This document shows positions 15,061 to 25,780 of a DNA stretch of 64,000 nt, one piece after another. The DNA comes from Corallococcus sp. AS-1-6 (lineage in GTDB: Bacteria; Myxococcota; Myxococcia; Myxococcales; Myxococcaceae): contig NZ_JAIQDE010000035.1 in assembly GCF_020037015.1 (NCBI RefSeq), positions 21,750-85,749 on the forward strand, read 5' to 3'. The notes below the pieces were generated by a model, which was given only the letters and a program-made list of their open reading frames with translations, was not told the DNA's origin and made no database searches. Position 1 is the stretch's first letter; each line of letters begins with the position of its first letter. A program made the position numbers and the translations under genes.

Positions 15061-17205
15061 TCAGGGCGTGCTGACCGGGAACGGCACCGTGACGAGCGGC
15101 GTCTGGAGGCTGTCCACCTTCGACACGCGCACCCCCGCGTCGCTGATGGCGTAGACGTAGTCATCCGCCATCACGCTGCGGCGCACCTCCGGCGCGTAGT
15201 AGTAGCTCCACTGCGGCAGATTCGTCGTCTTGAACAGGTCCGACATGGGCACCGCGCCTACCGGGGAGATGCCCGCCGCCAGGTCCACGCGGAACACGCG
15301 CAGCTCCGTGCGGAAGCCCTGCCAGTAGTCGTCGTAGGTCGTGTAGTACTTCGAGTAGTCCGTGAAGGGGATGGCCACCAGCCCCTTGGCCGCGAAGTAG
15401 TTGAAGGCCTTGTGCTCGTAGAGGGCCTCGCTCCAGCCGTAGGCCTCGCCCACCAGTTGGGTGGCGGTCTCCTTCGGGTTCGCCAGGTCGCTCACGTCGA
15501 AGAGGGACAGCTTCAGCGCGCGCGTCCCGCAGCAGCCGCCGTTGGGGTCCGTGTGGACGCCCAGGGTCAAGAGGTGGTGGTCCCCCACCGGGTGCATGTA
15601 CGTGGAGAAGCCGGGCACCTTCAGCTCGCCCACCTTGCGCGGGTGGGCCGGGTCGCTCAGGTCGAAGGTGAAGAGCGGATCCACCTGGAGGAAGGTCACC
15701 ACGTAGCCGCGAGGGCCCACGAAGCGCGCGCTGAAGATGCGCTCGCCCTCGGCCAGGTCCTCGCTGCGGCCCAGCTCCGTCAGGCGCCCGTCCTTCACGC
15801 CCAGCGTCGTCACGCGGCTGGACGTCGTGGTGCGGCCCCACCACCAGTCCTCGTGCTCCGGCTCCGGGATGCGCGTGGTGACCGTGGTGGCCAGGCGCAG
15901 CACGCCCTCGTATTCATCCAGGGCGAACTGGTTGACGGGCGTGCCCTCCACCGTGCCGGAGCCCGCGTACACCGCGCGGCCCGGCTGGCGCAGGTCGAAC
16001 TTGTGCAGGTAGGTGAAGTCCTTCTGCCCCGGCTCCGGCCACCACCAGGAATGCGGGTGCGCCAGGTACAGCGACTCCCTGGACGCGTACACCGTGCCCG
16101 GCTCCGCCACCAGGCTGGTGCGCCCCGGCGCCGCCGTGCGCGCGTCCAGGTCCAGCGAGGCCACCGTCACGAAGCCCAGCGAGGACGGCGCGTTGCTCCG
16201 GTAGAAGTCACCGCAGGACGTGGGCAGCGCCGTCTCCACGCCCGCCGCGTCCACGTGCTTGCCCGCGGGCAGCCACTGGTCCAGCGTGTTCGCGCGGATG
16301 CGCTTCGCGTTCTGGTCGATGAGCGCGTCGATGGCCTTCGTGAGCTTGCCCTCGTCCTTGTAGAGGTCCTCCGAGTACTCCACCCAGAACTTCACGTCCT
16401 CCGGCCAGCGGAACGCGTCCGACAGCACCAGCCGCACGTTGCTGTCCACGCGGCGCGCCTGGGTGAAGACGCCGGGCAGGTAGACCTGATCCACCACCGT
16501 GGGGTGCGCCACGTCCGACACGTCCACCGTGGTCACCTTGGTGCTGTCCGCGTTGTAGTAGCCGCAACTGAAGCCGTAGCAGGCCATGTCCGCGACCGGC
16601 ATCATGCCTCCGCCCGCGCCCCCGCCCACCTTCGCCGGGGTGCCCGGCAGCGACCGGGCCACCTGCGAGACGATGACCAGCCGGTCCCGCGCGTCGAGCA
16701 GCATCTCCCGGGGCCAGCCCTCCACCTCCAGCGTCGCCGCCAGCGTGAGCTGCTCCGCGGGCCACGAGCGGTGCGCGTACAGCCGGTTGCCCGACAGCAC
16801 GAAGATGCGCGTGCCGTCGTTCTGCACGAAGTCCGACTCGTGCACGCCCTCCACCTGGTTGTTGGTGCCGGTGGAGTCCTTCGGCGCCTGGCCGCCGGCG
16901 CCGGCGTTCTCGCCGCCCCCCGCCGAGTCCTCCGTGGGCATGGGCCCGAAGACGACGCCGCCGCGCGTCCCCCGGCCGAAGCGCTCCCAGTACCCGGGCT
17001 TCTGCTGCTCCAGGTTCGCGCGCATCTGCTTCGTGGCGGTGTCCTCGATGTACCGCTCCAGCGCCGCGCAGTCGTTGAAGGTCTCCAGCTTCAGCGACTG
17101 CTGCACCGGTTCGTTGTCCAACCCGTCCGGGGCCTTGTTCCCGCCGTCACCGCACCCCACCGCCAGGAGCGTGAGCCCCACCGTTCCGAAAAGACGCAGC
17201 CTCAT
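15061..17205 (-). CDS. Secreted beta-propeller lipoprotein (COG4880-like)
   Basis: This 714-aa protein has a lipoprotein signal ending VGC (Cys18). The rest matches secreted proteins with a C-terminal beta-propeller distantly related to WD40. Features are an N-terminal part with FNDCAALERYIEDTATKQM, the DSTGTNNQVEGVHESDFVQNDG region, and repeated VDVSDVAHP, FDLSDPAHPRKVGEL and FDVSDLANPKETA blade motifs. Such proteins are surface or periplasmic and of unknown function, sometimes linked to multicellular or cell-wall processes. It has many Cys, including a C-C pair in NGGCCGTRA, so disulfides are likely. It appears monocistronic. Confidence 0.85.
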   Translation of the reverse strand: MRLRLFGTVGLTLLAVGCGDGGNKAPDGLDNEPVQQSLKLETFNDCAALERYIEDTATKQMRANLEQQKPGYWERFGRGTRGGVVFGPMPTEDSAGGGENAGAGGQAPKDSTGTNNQVEGVHESDFVQNDGTRIFVLSGNRLYAHRSWPAEQLTLAATLEVEGWPREMLLDARDRLVIVSQVARSLPGTPAKVGGGAGGGMMPVADMACYGFSCGYYNADSTKVTTVDVSDVAHPTVVDQVYLPGVFTQARRVDSNVRLVLSDAFRWPEDVKFWVEYSEDLYKDEGKLTKAIDALIDQNAKRIRANTLDQWLPAGKHVDAAGVETALPTSCGDFYRSNAPSSLGFVTVASLDLDARTAAPGRTSLVAEPGTVYASRESLYLAHPHSWWWPEPGQKDFTYLHKFDLRQPGRAVYAGSGTVEGTPVNQFALDEYEGVLRLATTVTTRIPEPEHEDWWWGRTTTSSRVTTLGVKDGRLTELGRSEDLAEGERIFSARFVGPRGYVVTFLQVDPLFTFDLSDPAHPRKVGELKVPGFSTYMHPVGDHHLLTLGVHTDPNGGCCGTRALKLSLFDVSDLANPKETATQLVGEAYGWSEALYEHKAFNYFAAKGLVAIPFTDYSKYYTTYDDYWQGFRTELRVFRVDLAAGISPVGAVPMSDLFKTTNLPQWSYYYAPEVRRSVMADDYVYAISDAGVRVSKVDSLQTPLVTVPFPVSTP

Positions 17206-17331
17206 CCGTGAATCCTCCCTCGAAAGCCTCGCGGGGCTCGGCGCTTTGCCACGCCCATGCCAGGGGAGAATCCCGTCTCGTCCGTGTGTGATTGCGGGGG
17301 GTTGGGAGGCGCGCGGGGGCGGCCACCGCTC

Positions 17332-18504
17332 TCAGAAACCTGAGGCGCGCACGGGCCCCGCGGTGGGAAAACCGAGGGACTGGGGCACGAAGCGCACGAA
17401 GCGCTGCTGCAACTGCGCGTCCATGCCCTCCAGCTTCAAGCCCATGCCCGTCTGCGAGCGGAACGCGCTCCCCATCCCGGGCGGGTTGCACCACGCCACC
17501 ACCGCCTGCGCCTCGCAGGGCGTGCGCTGGCCGGCCATCACCAGCCGCAGGGACAGGCGCGAGCCCTCGCGCGCGGGCGTGAGCGTGCGCACGAAGAGCC
17601 CCTGGGGGCTGGCGTCGTGGCTGAAGCCGCTGAGGGTGGGGCCGCCCGGCGTGTTGAACTCCACCACGGTGAAGAAGGGCACCCGCTCCGCGGCCCGCAG
17701 CGGCACCGTGCCCGGCGACAGGCGCGCGAGCACCTTCGCCAGCAGCTCGTCCGCGCCCAACTGCCGCTTGAGCAGCAGCGGCGCGCCGCTCAGCTCCTGC
17801 GCGCGGGCCAGCACGTCCGGCGCCTCCTCCACCCGCGACATCAGGACCAGCGGCTTGCGCGCGAACTGCTCGCGCAGGCGCGTGGCCAGGGACAGGGCCT
17901 CGCGCGGCAGCCGAGACACGTCCACCACGAAGCCGTCCAGCCGGTCGGCGTGGGCCGTGGCCTGCGCCGCCGCGTCGTCCAGGTCCTTGGCGTAGAGCAC
18001 GTGCAGCCCCTCGTGCTCCAGCGCTCCGCCCAGGAAGGTGTGCAGGAACCGGCCGCCCTCCACCAGCAGCACGCCCCGCCCGCGCGGCGGGCCCGTCCAC
18101 GCGCGCTCGCGCGACAGCCGCACCGCGGCCACCTTCGCCGCCAGCGCCTCCTGGCTCACCGGCTTGGGCAGGAAGTCGTCCGCGCCCGCGCGCCCGCAGT
18201 GCATCACCTCATGGGGTTCATCCGCCGCGGTGAACATCACCACCGGCACGTTGCGCCCCGCCGGGTGCGCCTTGACCAGACGGCAGGCTTCGTCCCCCTG
18301 GAGCTTCTCCAGGTGCAGGTCCATCAGGATGAGCGCCGGCGTGCGCTGCGCAAGCTCCGCCAGGCACGCATCCGCGCCCTCCAGCCCCACCGCGTCGCAG
18401 CCCATGCGCGACAGGTGCAGCCGCATCACGTCCCGCGCCGTCCGCGAGTCGTCCACCACGAAGACCCGATCTCTCGGGCGAGGAGAAAAGCCGGGGGTCG
18501 TCAT
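17332..18504 (-). CDS. Dual-receiver response regulator with C-terminal PilZ domain
   Basis: This 390-aa cytoplasmic regulator has a complete first receiver (about 13-130): acidic pair D18/D19, phosphoacceptor D62, T92 and K114. A second receiver-like domain (about 144-255) keeps D195 in VVDVS and K246, but its acidic pair is replaced by VEGG (E149-G150), so it may not be phosphorylated. The C-terminal part (about 270-375) resembles PilZ, with the SGFSHDASPQGLFVRT segment, AVVAWCNP and GMGLKLEGM, and may bind c-di-GMP. It lies 93 bp downstream of the DnaK-like gene and may be co-transcribed with it. Confidence 0.8.
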   Translation of the reverse strand: MTTPGFSPRPRDRVFVVDDSRTARDVMRLHLSRMGCDAVGLEGADACLAELAQRTPALILMDLHLEKLQGDEACRLVKAHPAGRNVPVVMFTAADEPHEVMHCGRAGADDFLPKPVSQEALAAKVAAVRLSRERAWTGPPRGRGVLLVEGGRFLHTFLGGALEHEGLHVLYAKDLDDAAAQATAHADRLDGFVVDVSRLPREALSLATRLREQFARKPLVLMSRVEEAPDVLARAQELSGAPLLLKRQLGADELLAKVLARLSPGTVPLRAAERVPFFTVVEFNTPGGPTLSGFSHDASPQGLFVRTLTPAREGSRLSLRLVMAGQRTPCEAQAVVAWCNPPGMGSAFRSQTGMGLKLEGMDAQLQQRFVRFVPQSLGFPTAGPVRASGF

Positions 18505-18597
18505 GACTCCGGGAGATACGCGGACTCCGGGGAAGGCACCACGGACCCGGCGCCACAACGTGCGCTGGTGGACGCCCGTTGCGTGCGCCGCGGGACG

Positions 18598-20424
18598 TCA
18601 GCCGCGGGGCTCCGCGCGGCCGGACAGCAGCTTCGTGAGCTGACGGGCAATCTGGGCGCACTGCGCGGCGTCACCGGCGGCCAGCGCGTCCTTGCCGCCC
18701 ACCAGGAGCTGCTGCACGGTGCCCACGGCCGTCTCGGCCTCCGGGCTGGGGTTCTCCCGGGCGCTCTGCTGGAGCAGGCGGGCGAGCTTCTCCCCGCGCT
18801 CCAGCAGCTTGCGGAAGGTCTCCTCCGCCTTGCGCGCGTCCACCACCCCTTGCGCCTGGGCGTAATGGGACTGCTCCTGGCCCAGCTTCTCGGCCTCGCC
18901 CTGCGGCAGGCCGGCCCGGGCCTCCAGGCGCACCAGCTCCATGTTGCCGGAGGTCAGGTCGGTGGCCTTCACCGCGAGGATGCCCTCGCCGGACAATTCG
19001 AAGACGACCTCCAGCGGCGTCTCCCCGCGGTTGGCGACGTGCAGGTTCTTGAGGACCACCTCGCCCAGCTTGTGGTTCTCGTCCTGGAACTCGCTCTCCC
19101 CCTGGTACACGGGGATGCGCGCCTCGGACTGGCCGGAGGTGCCCGGGAAGAAGATGTCCCGCGCCACCACGGGCACGCCCGTGTTCTTGGGGATGAGCCG
19201 CTTCACCCGGCCGCCCATCACGCCCACGCCCAGGCTCTGGCTGGCCACGTCCAGGAGCAGCGCCTGCCCCGCCTGCCGGACCAGCTCGTCCGCCTGCACC
19301 GCGGCGCCCAGCGCCACGGCCTCGTCCGGGTGCACGTCCGTGGAGGGGGCGCGGCCGAAGAAGTCCGCCACCAGCCGGCGCACCAGCGGCACGCGGGTCA
19401 TCCCGCCCACCAGCAGCACCACGTCCACCGAGCGCGGATCCATCCGCGCCTCCGCCATCACGCTCTTGCAGACCTCCAGGCAGCGGCGCGACAGCGGCTC
19501 GGAGAGCGTTTCGAAGAAGCTGCGCGTGAGCGCGGTGTTGATTTCGGTGAAGCGCTTCACGCCGGCCGTGTGGTCGCCCAGGCCGGACACGGAGATGGTG
19601 GCCTCCTCGTTCTCCGTCAGCTCGCGCTTGGCCGCCTCCGCCGCGACCTTCAGGCGCCGCAGCGACTGCGCGTCCCGGGAGACCGCCTCCTGGAAGGGGT
19701 CCTCCACCTGGGCCAGCAGCCACTGGACGATGCGCTGATCGAAGTCCTCGCCGCCCAGCGCGTGGTCGCCGCCCGTGGCCTTCACCTCGAAGACGCCCGC
19801 CTTCACGTCCAGGATGGACACGTCGAAGGTGCCGCCGCCCAGGTCGAACACCAGCGCGCTGCCCTCGAAGCCGCGGGACAGGCCGTACGCCAGCGCCGCC
19901 GCGGTGGGCTCGTTGACCAGCCGCACCACCTCCAGCCCCGCGATGGCCGCCGCCTCGCGCGTGGCCTGGCGCTGGTTGTCGTCGAAGTTGGCGGGGACGG
20001 TGATGACGCACTTGCGCACGTCCCGTCCGAAGTGCGCCTGCGCGTCCAGGCGCAGCTCGCCCAGGATGAAGGCGGACACCTGCGTCGCGGGCAGCACGCG
20101 GCCGGACAGCTTCACGCGCACGTCGCCCGTGGGGCCGGCCACCAGCGGGTACGGCACCACCGCCTTGGCCTGCTGCACCAGCTCCGGCGTGTAGCGGCGC
20201 CCCAGGAAGCGCTTGGTGGCCCACACCACCGCGTCCGGGTGCTCCTCCCCCAGCGCCTGGGCCGCCTGCCCCACCAGGCGGTCTCCCGCCCGGGTGAGGC
20301 CCACCACCGAGGGCGTGAGGCGCCCTCCCGCACGCGAGGGGATGAGGCGCGGGCGTCCGTCTTCCACGGTCGCGACGACGCTGTTGGTGGTGCCCAGGTC
20401 GATGCCGATGACAGGTTCTTGCAT
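18598..20424 (-). CDS. DnaK/Hsp70-family chaperone paralogue
   Basis: This 608-aa cytoplasmic Hsp70 has the phosphate-1 motif GIDLGTTNS (7-15), [24 protein letters not shown], the [11 protein letters not shown] motif, phosphate-2 [10 protein letters not shown] and the adenosine motif [13 protein letters not shown] substrate-binding beta-domain and a helical lid follow. It is about 30 residues shorter than housekeeping DnaK and lacks the acidic C-terminal tail. DnaJ and GrpE genes are not nearby, so it is probably one of several myxobacterial Hsp70 paralogues and not the main heat-shock DnaK. It is divergent from atpH across 271 bp that should contain both promoters. Confidence 0.88.
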   Translation of the reverse strand: MQEPVIGIDLGTTNSVVATVEDGRPRLIPSRAGGRLTPSVVGLTRAGDRLVGQAAQALGEEHPDAVVWATKRFLGRRYTPELVQQAKAVVPYPLVAGPTGDVRVKLSGRVLPATQVSAFILGELRLDAQAHFGRDVRKCVITVPANFDDNQRQATREAAAIAGLEVVRLVNEPTAAALAYGLSRGFEGSALVFDLGGGTFDVSILDVKAGVFEVKATGGDHALGGEDFDQRIVQWLLAQVEDPFQEAVSRDAQSLRRLKVAAEAAKRELTENEEATISVSGLGDHTAGVKRFTEINTALTRSFFETLSEPLSRRCLEVCKSVMAEARMDPRSVDVVLLVGGMTRVPLVRRLVADFFGRAPSTDVHPDEAVALGAAVQADELVRQAGQALLLDVASQSLGVGVMGGRVKRLIPKNTGVPVVARDIFFPGTSGQSEARIPVYQGESEFQDENHKLGEVVLKNLHVANRGETPLEVVFELSGEGILAVKATDLTSGNMELVRLEARAGLPQGEAEKLGQEQSHYAQAQGVVDARKAEETFRKLLERGEKLARLLQQSARENPSPEAETAVGTVQQLLVGGKDALAAGDAAQCAQIARQLTKLLSGRAEPRG

Positions 20425-20695
20425 GGCGAGGGTGGGGCCCACGCTACGGGTAAGCGCCCGCTTCCGCCAAGTCCTGTCGCACCCGGGCCGTCCATTGCCG
20501 GGCGCCGGCCTGCCTCCGGGGGTCCCCTGGAGCCCTCCAGACGGCCACCAGCGCACACCCGGAGCGCCCACCCGTGCACGCTTCCCCGCCCGCTGTTCCC
20601 TTGGACCCCTGGAAGGCCCGGGCGGCCACGCGCCCCAACGCATGGCGCCGGCATGATTGCCGCCAGGGACGCCCCATGCTAAGGGCGCCAGCGTC

Positions 20696-21238
20696 ATGGT
20701 GAACGTCTCCATCGCCCGCCGCTACGCCCGCGCCATCCTCGACGTCGCAGCGGAAGGCAACCGCACCGACGCCGTCGCCGAGCAGCTCAACGCCTTCGCC
20801 GCCGTCGTGGGCAAGAGCGCCGAGCTGTCGGACGTGCTGCTCAACCCCGCCTACAGCCGCGCCCAGCGCAACCGCGTGGTGGAGGCCCTGCTCCAGGCCA
20901 TGCCCTCCCCCGCGGAGCCCGCGCTGGCCAACGCGCTGCGCCTGCTGGTGGACCGCAACCGCCTGGGCTACCTGCCCGACATCGCCCGGCTCTACCGCGA
21001 CATGGCGGACGCCCGCGCGGGCCGCGTCCGGGGCCAGGTCACCAGCGCCGTCCCGCTCTCCGCGGACGCGCTCGCCCAGCTCCAGCAGTCGCTCCAGCAG
21101 CTCACCCAGCGCAACGTCGTGCTGGAGACCAAGGTGGACCCCGCGCTGCTCGGCGGCGTGGCCGCCCAGGTCGGTGGCACCCTCTACGACGGCAGCCTGC
21201 GCACCCAGCTCGAGCAGATGCGCCGCGAGCTGAAGTAA
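20696..21238 (+). CDS. atpH: F1F0 ATP synthase delta subunit
   Basis: This 180-aa protein is the peripheral-stalk delta subunit of F1, which links the alpha/beta head to the b-subunit stalk. It shows the family pattern [14 protein letters not shown] at the N-terminus, [19 protein letters not shown] in the middle, and [37 protein letters not shown] at the C-terminus. Length is normal. It is the first ATP synthase gene here: upstream is the divergent Hsp70 gene, not atpF. Downstream comes a histidine-kinase-like gene and then atpA. Normal delta subunits are co-expressed with alpha, so read-through across the inserted gene is expected. Confidence 0.95.
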   Translation: MVNVSIARRYARAILDVAAEGNRTDAVAEQLNAFAAVVGKSAELSDVLLNPAYSRAQRNRVVEALLQAMPSPAEPALANALRLLVDRNRLGYLPDIARLYRDMADARAGRVRGQVTSAVPLSADALAQLQQSLQQLTQRNVVLETKVDPALLGGVAAQVGGTLYDGSLRTQLEQMRRELK

Positions 21239-21387
21239 CCCCAGCCTCCACTCCCGGTACGACCAACGTGCCGGGTTGTCAGGGTTGCCCCGCAGTCCTA
21301 GTCAAACCTGTATTTCCCGTCGGCTCCGGGAATGGGTATACTTCTGGTCAACGCGGACAAGCCCGCGTTTTCCGAGACGACCCGCCC

Positions 21388-22872
21388 ATGCCGCAGCCTG
21401 TGTTCCAACGGCTTCCCGGAGCCCTTCCGACCCCGGGGGTTCCCGAGGAGACCCTGCCCTTCCTGGGCGCGTTGCTCAACGCGCCAGGTTGGGGGGTGGC
21501 GCTGGTGGACGGGGCCTCCCGCATCGTCTGGATGAACGACCTGCTGGCTTCGCTGTGCGGCCGCCCGGCGCAGTTGTTCGCGGGGCGCCTGCTGTCGGAG
21601 GCCTGGCCGGGCCTGGCGCCGACCTTGTCGCCGCTGCTCGCGCGGGCGCAGTCCGGTGAGCGCGTGGCGGAGGAGCTGGTGTCGGGCCGCTTCGGCGAGG
21701 TGGGCACGCTGCGCCACCTGACCGTGAGCGCCATGCCGGCGGGCCCCGGGGTGGGCGTGCTCCTGCTCCTGCGGGACACCTCCGCGCGGCTTCGCGAGGA
21801 GGAGGCCCTGCGCGCGAGCGAGGAGCACATGCGCTCCATCGTGGAGGTCTCCTGCGACGGGTACTTCTTCCACGACCGCGGGCAGTTCCTGGAGATCAGC
21901 CCCGGCCTGGGGCGCCTGCTGGGCTATTATGAGACGGCGGAGCTGATCGGCCGGAGCATCCTGGACTGCGTGGCGCCGGAGTTCCGCGCCCCCGCCCGCG
22001 ACGTGATGGAGCGCGGCCTGGAGGCGCCGTACGAGCTGGCGGTGCTCCACCGCGACGGCCGCCGCATCCCCGTGGAGGTCATGGGCCGGTCGGCGACGTT
22101 CCAGGGCCGCGCGGTGCGCATGGGCGCGGTGTGGGACGTGAGCATCCGCAAGGCCGCCGAGGAGCGCCTGATGCGGATGGAGCACTTCCGCGACCAGTTC
22201 CTGGACGCCGCGGGGGACGGCTTCAAGGCCCCGCTCCAGACGCTCCAGTGCGACGTGCTGGCCCTCCAGCACGCTCCGGCGATGCCGGAGGGCCTGACCG
22301 AGCAGGTAGGGCGGGTGGGCCACGGCGTGCGCCGGGTGGAGCGGCTGATCCGCCAGCTCCTGGACTTCACCCGCGCCCGGCTGTCCAACGGCCTGCCCGT
22401 GCACCCCGCCCCCGTCCACCTGGGGCAACTGGCGGAGCGCGTGGTGGCGGACCGGCAGCGGGCGCACCCGGACCGCGACCTGCGGCTCGTCGTCCAGGGC
22501 GACCTGAAGGGCTCCTGGGACGGCGAGCGGCTCCTCCAGTTGATGGACTCCCTGGTGGGCAACGCCCTGCACCACGGCCCGGTGTCCTCGACCGTGGTGC
22601 TCCAGGTGACGGGGCGCTTCGACGGCGTGACGGTGCAGGTGCACGACCCGGACTGCCGGGTGCCGCCGGAGTACCAGGGCACCCTCTTCGAGCCGTTCAA
22701 GCACCGCGCCCTGTGCTCCGCGGATGACGGGCTGGGGCTGTCGCTCTTCATCGTGCGGCAGATCGCCCTGGCCCACGGCGGGCGCATCTCCGTGGAGTCG
22801 GGGGCGGCGGACGGCACCCGCTTCATCGTGTGGCTGCCCCGCGAGGACGGCCCCTCCCTGTCCGGCGCCTGA
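21388..22872 (+). CDS. PAS-domain histidine-kinase-like protein with degenerate catalytic motifs
   Basis: This 494-aa cytoplasmic protein has two PAS-like domains (about 25-135 and 148-258) and then a HisKA/HATPase-like region. At the H-box, FLDAAGDGFKAPLQTL aligns with FLATVSHELRTPL, so the phosphoacceptor His is D277. The N-box Asn is kept (N392 in SLVGNALHHGP) and the G2 box reads DDGLGLSLFIV. The first glycine box reads DPDCRVP, without its glycines. Autophosphorylation is therefore unlikely, and a sensory pseudokinase or scaffold is more probable. It lies between atpH and atpA. ATG 21388 has no clear Shine-Dalgarno. Confidence 0.8.
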   Translation: MPQPVFQRLPGALPTPGVPEETLPFLGALLNAPGWGVALVDGASRIVWMNDLLASLCGRPAQLFAGRLLSEAWPGLAPTLSPLLARAQSGERVAEELVSGRFGEVGTLRHLTVSAMPAGPGVGVLLLLRDTSARLREEEALRASEEHMRSIVEVSCDGYFFHDRGQFLEISPGLGRLLGYYETAELIGRSILDCVAPEFRAPARDVMERGLEAPYELAVLHRDGRRIPVEVMGRSATFQGRAVRMGAVWDVSIRKAAEERLMRMEHFRDQFLDAAGDGFKAPLQTLQCDVLALQHAPAMPEGLTEQVGRVGHGVRRVERLIRQLLDFTRARLSNGLPVHPAPVHLGQLAERVVADRQRAHPDRDLRLVVQGDLKGSWDGERLLQLMDSLVGNALHHGPVSSTVVLQVTGRFDGVTVQVHDPDCRVPPEYQGTLFEPFKHRALCSADDGLGLSLFIVRQIALAHGGRISVESGAADGTRFIVWLPREDGPSLSGA

Positions 22873-23087
22873 GGCCGGGCTCCCCGGGCGGGCGGGCGGG
22901 GCCCCCTGTGCCCGGGCCGCCGGCTTACGTGCGCGATAAAGGGGTGCGGGGGTGGGGGAAGGACCCGGCGCGTGGCGCGTTGCGAGAGTCCCGGTGCCCG
23001 TGATAGGGGGCCACCCGGTACTCAAGATTCGCGGCGGCCATCCCCGTTTCCTCAAGGCCGCCCCCTCCGCAAGGACGCTAGACGCCC

Positions 23088-24635
<1,548 letters not shown>

Positions 24636-24669
24636 TCTTCGCGCCCCACGCGCGGTGGCCGTAACGGAC

Positions 24670-24706
24670 AGCCCCGTCCTCCCTTCAGAAGGGAGGCGGG
24701 GCTTTT
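24670..24706. terminator. Intrinsic terminator after atpA
   Basis: The hairpin has arms AGCCCCG-TCCTCCCTTC and GAAGGGAGG-CGGGGCT with a four-base loop, followed by TTTT. It lies between convergent atpA and the HAD phosphatase gene. Confidence 0.88.
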
Positions 24707-24714
24707 CGTTTCTC

Positions 24715-25563
24715 TCAGCGCAGCCGGGGCAGGATGGCGCGCAGGCTCTTGTCCGCGCTGCCCCGCGTGCCCAGGCGCTGCACGGCGGCGCGCTCGTAGG
24801 GCATCACGTTGGCGCGCTCCACCAGTTGCACGTGCGCGCCCAGCGCGGCGGGCATGGCCAGGTCCAGTTCGAAGATGTCACCGGCGACGAGCGTGGACTC
24901 CGGGCCGGTGTGCGTGGCGTCCCAGATGCGCCTGAGCGCGGAGAAGTAGCGCCCGCGCTTGAGGTACACCGGCCGGCCCAGCACGCCGTCCAGGTGGAGC
25001 GCCTCCGGCAGCGCGTCGAAGCGCGCGTCTTTCGGCTCCGTGTCCTCCAACTGGAACTTGCGCGCGTCGCCGAAGACCTTCAGCCGCTCGCGGCCCCGGG
25101 GGGCCAGCTTGTCCAGCTTGGCCTCCACCAGCTCCGTGTGCGCGTTGGTCACCACGGACACGGGCAGGCCCGTGGCGAGCAGCGCCTCCAGCACCTCCCT
25201 GGCCTCCGCCTTGAAGGCCGTGGCCGAGTGCCGGTACGCCTCCCGGTACAGCGTCTGCACCGTGTCCGTGCGCAGCGCTTCGTCGTCGCCCTTGCCGAAG
25301 CGCTTGAGCAGCCGGTGCGCGGTGCAGGTGGCCGTCAGGTAGGGGTCCGCGGTGGCCGGCGCCACGATGCGCCCCGCGACCTCCCAGCCGTACTGGTCCA
25401 CGCCCTCATGCAGCGCGGCGACCTCCTCCGCCCACGCCTGGGACGCGTCCTGCCCCAGCACCGCGTACAGCGCGTCCTGGAAGTGCCTGAGGAAGGGCTC
25501 GCCCTCCGCCAGCACGTCCGTGAAGGTCCCATCGAAGTCCAGCACCACGCACGCGATTCCCAT
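24715..25563 (-). CDS. HAD-superfamily hydrolase
   Basis: This 282-aa cytoplasmic HAD-fold phosphatase has motif I VLDFDGTF (D9 and D11), motif II VVTNAHT, a Lys in the PVYLKRGRY region, and the motif IV-like acidic stretch GDIFELDL. The helical cap lies between motifs I and II (about 20-130). The protein is longer than simple phosphoglycolate phosphatases, with about 30 extra C-terminal residues. The substrate is unknown. The gene converges on atpA and shares its terminator. No operon partner is seen. Confidence 0.82.
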   Translation of the reverse strand: MGIACVVLDFDGTFTDVLAEGEPFLRHFQDALYAVLGQDASQAWAEEVAALHEGVDQYGWEVAGRIVAPATADPYLTATCTAHRLLKRFGKGDDEALRTDTVQTLYREAYRHSATAFKAEAREVLEALLATGLPVSVVTNAHTELVEAKLDKLAPRGRERLKVFGDARKFQLEDTEPKDARFDALPEALHLDGVLGRPVYLKRGRYFSALRRIWDATHTGPESTLVAGDIFELDLAMPAALGAHVQLVERANVMPYERAAVQRLGTRGSADKSLRAILPRLR

Positions 25564-25780
25564 CCACCTGTCCTTGCAGCCCGGCCGCTTGGAAGCGCGG
25601 CCGTGAACGAAAGCCCTGAATGACGCCCCGTCGGCGGCCCCGAATCAAGCCCCCTGCCCTGCCTCCGGGCGGAGGCGGGTGCCAACTCCCGGAAAGCCGG
25701 ATGGAACCCGGGTCGGGTGGTCCCACGCCCCCGCCACCCCCACCGTAGAGCCTCCCGCGGGGGAGGGGGGCTCCGCGCTC

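Noticed and set aside
14005..17211. 1068-codon plus-strand frame across the MATE and beta-propeller genes
   Set aside because: Composition is low-complexity Arg/His/Gln/Ala, and it spans two clearly recognisable minus-strand genes and their intergenic gap.
17617..20682. 1021-codon plus-strand frame opposite the Hsp70 and receiver-PilZ genes
   Set aside because: It is a shadow frame. The minus strand encodes textbook Hsp70 and receiver motifs.
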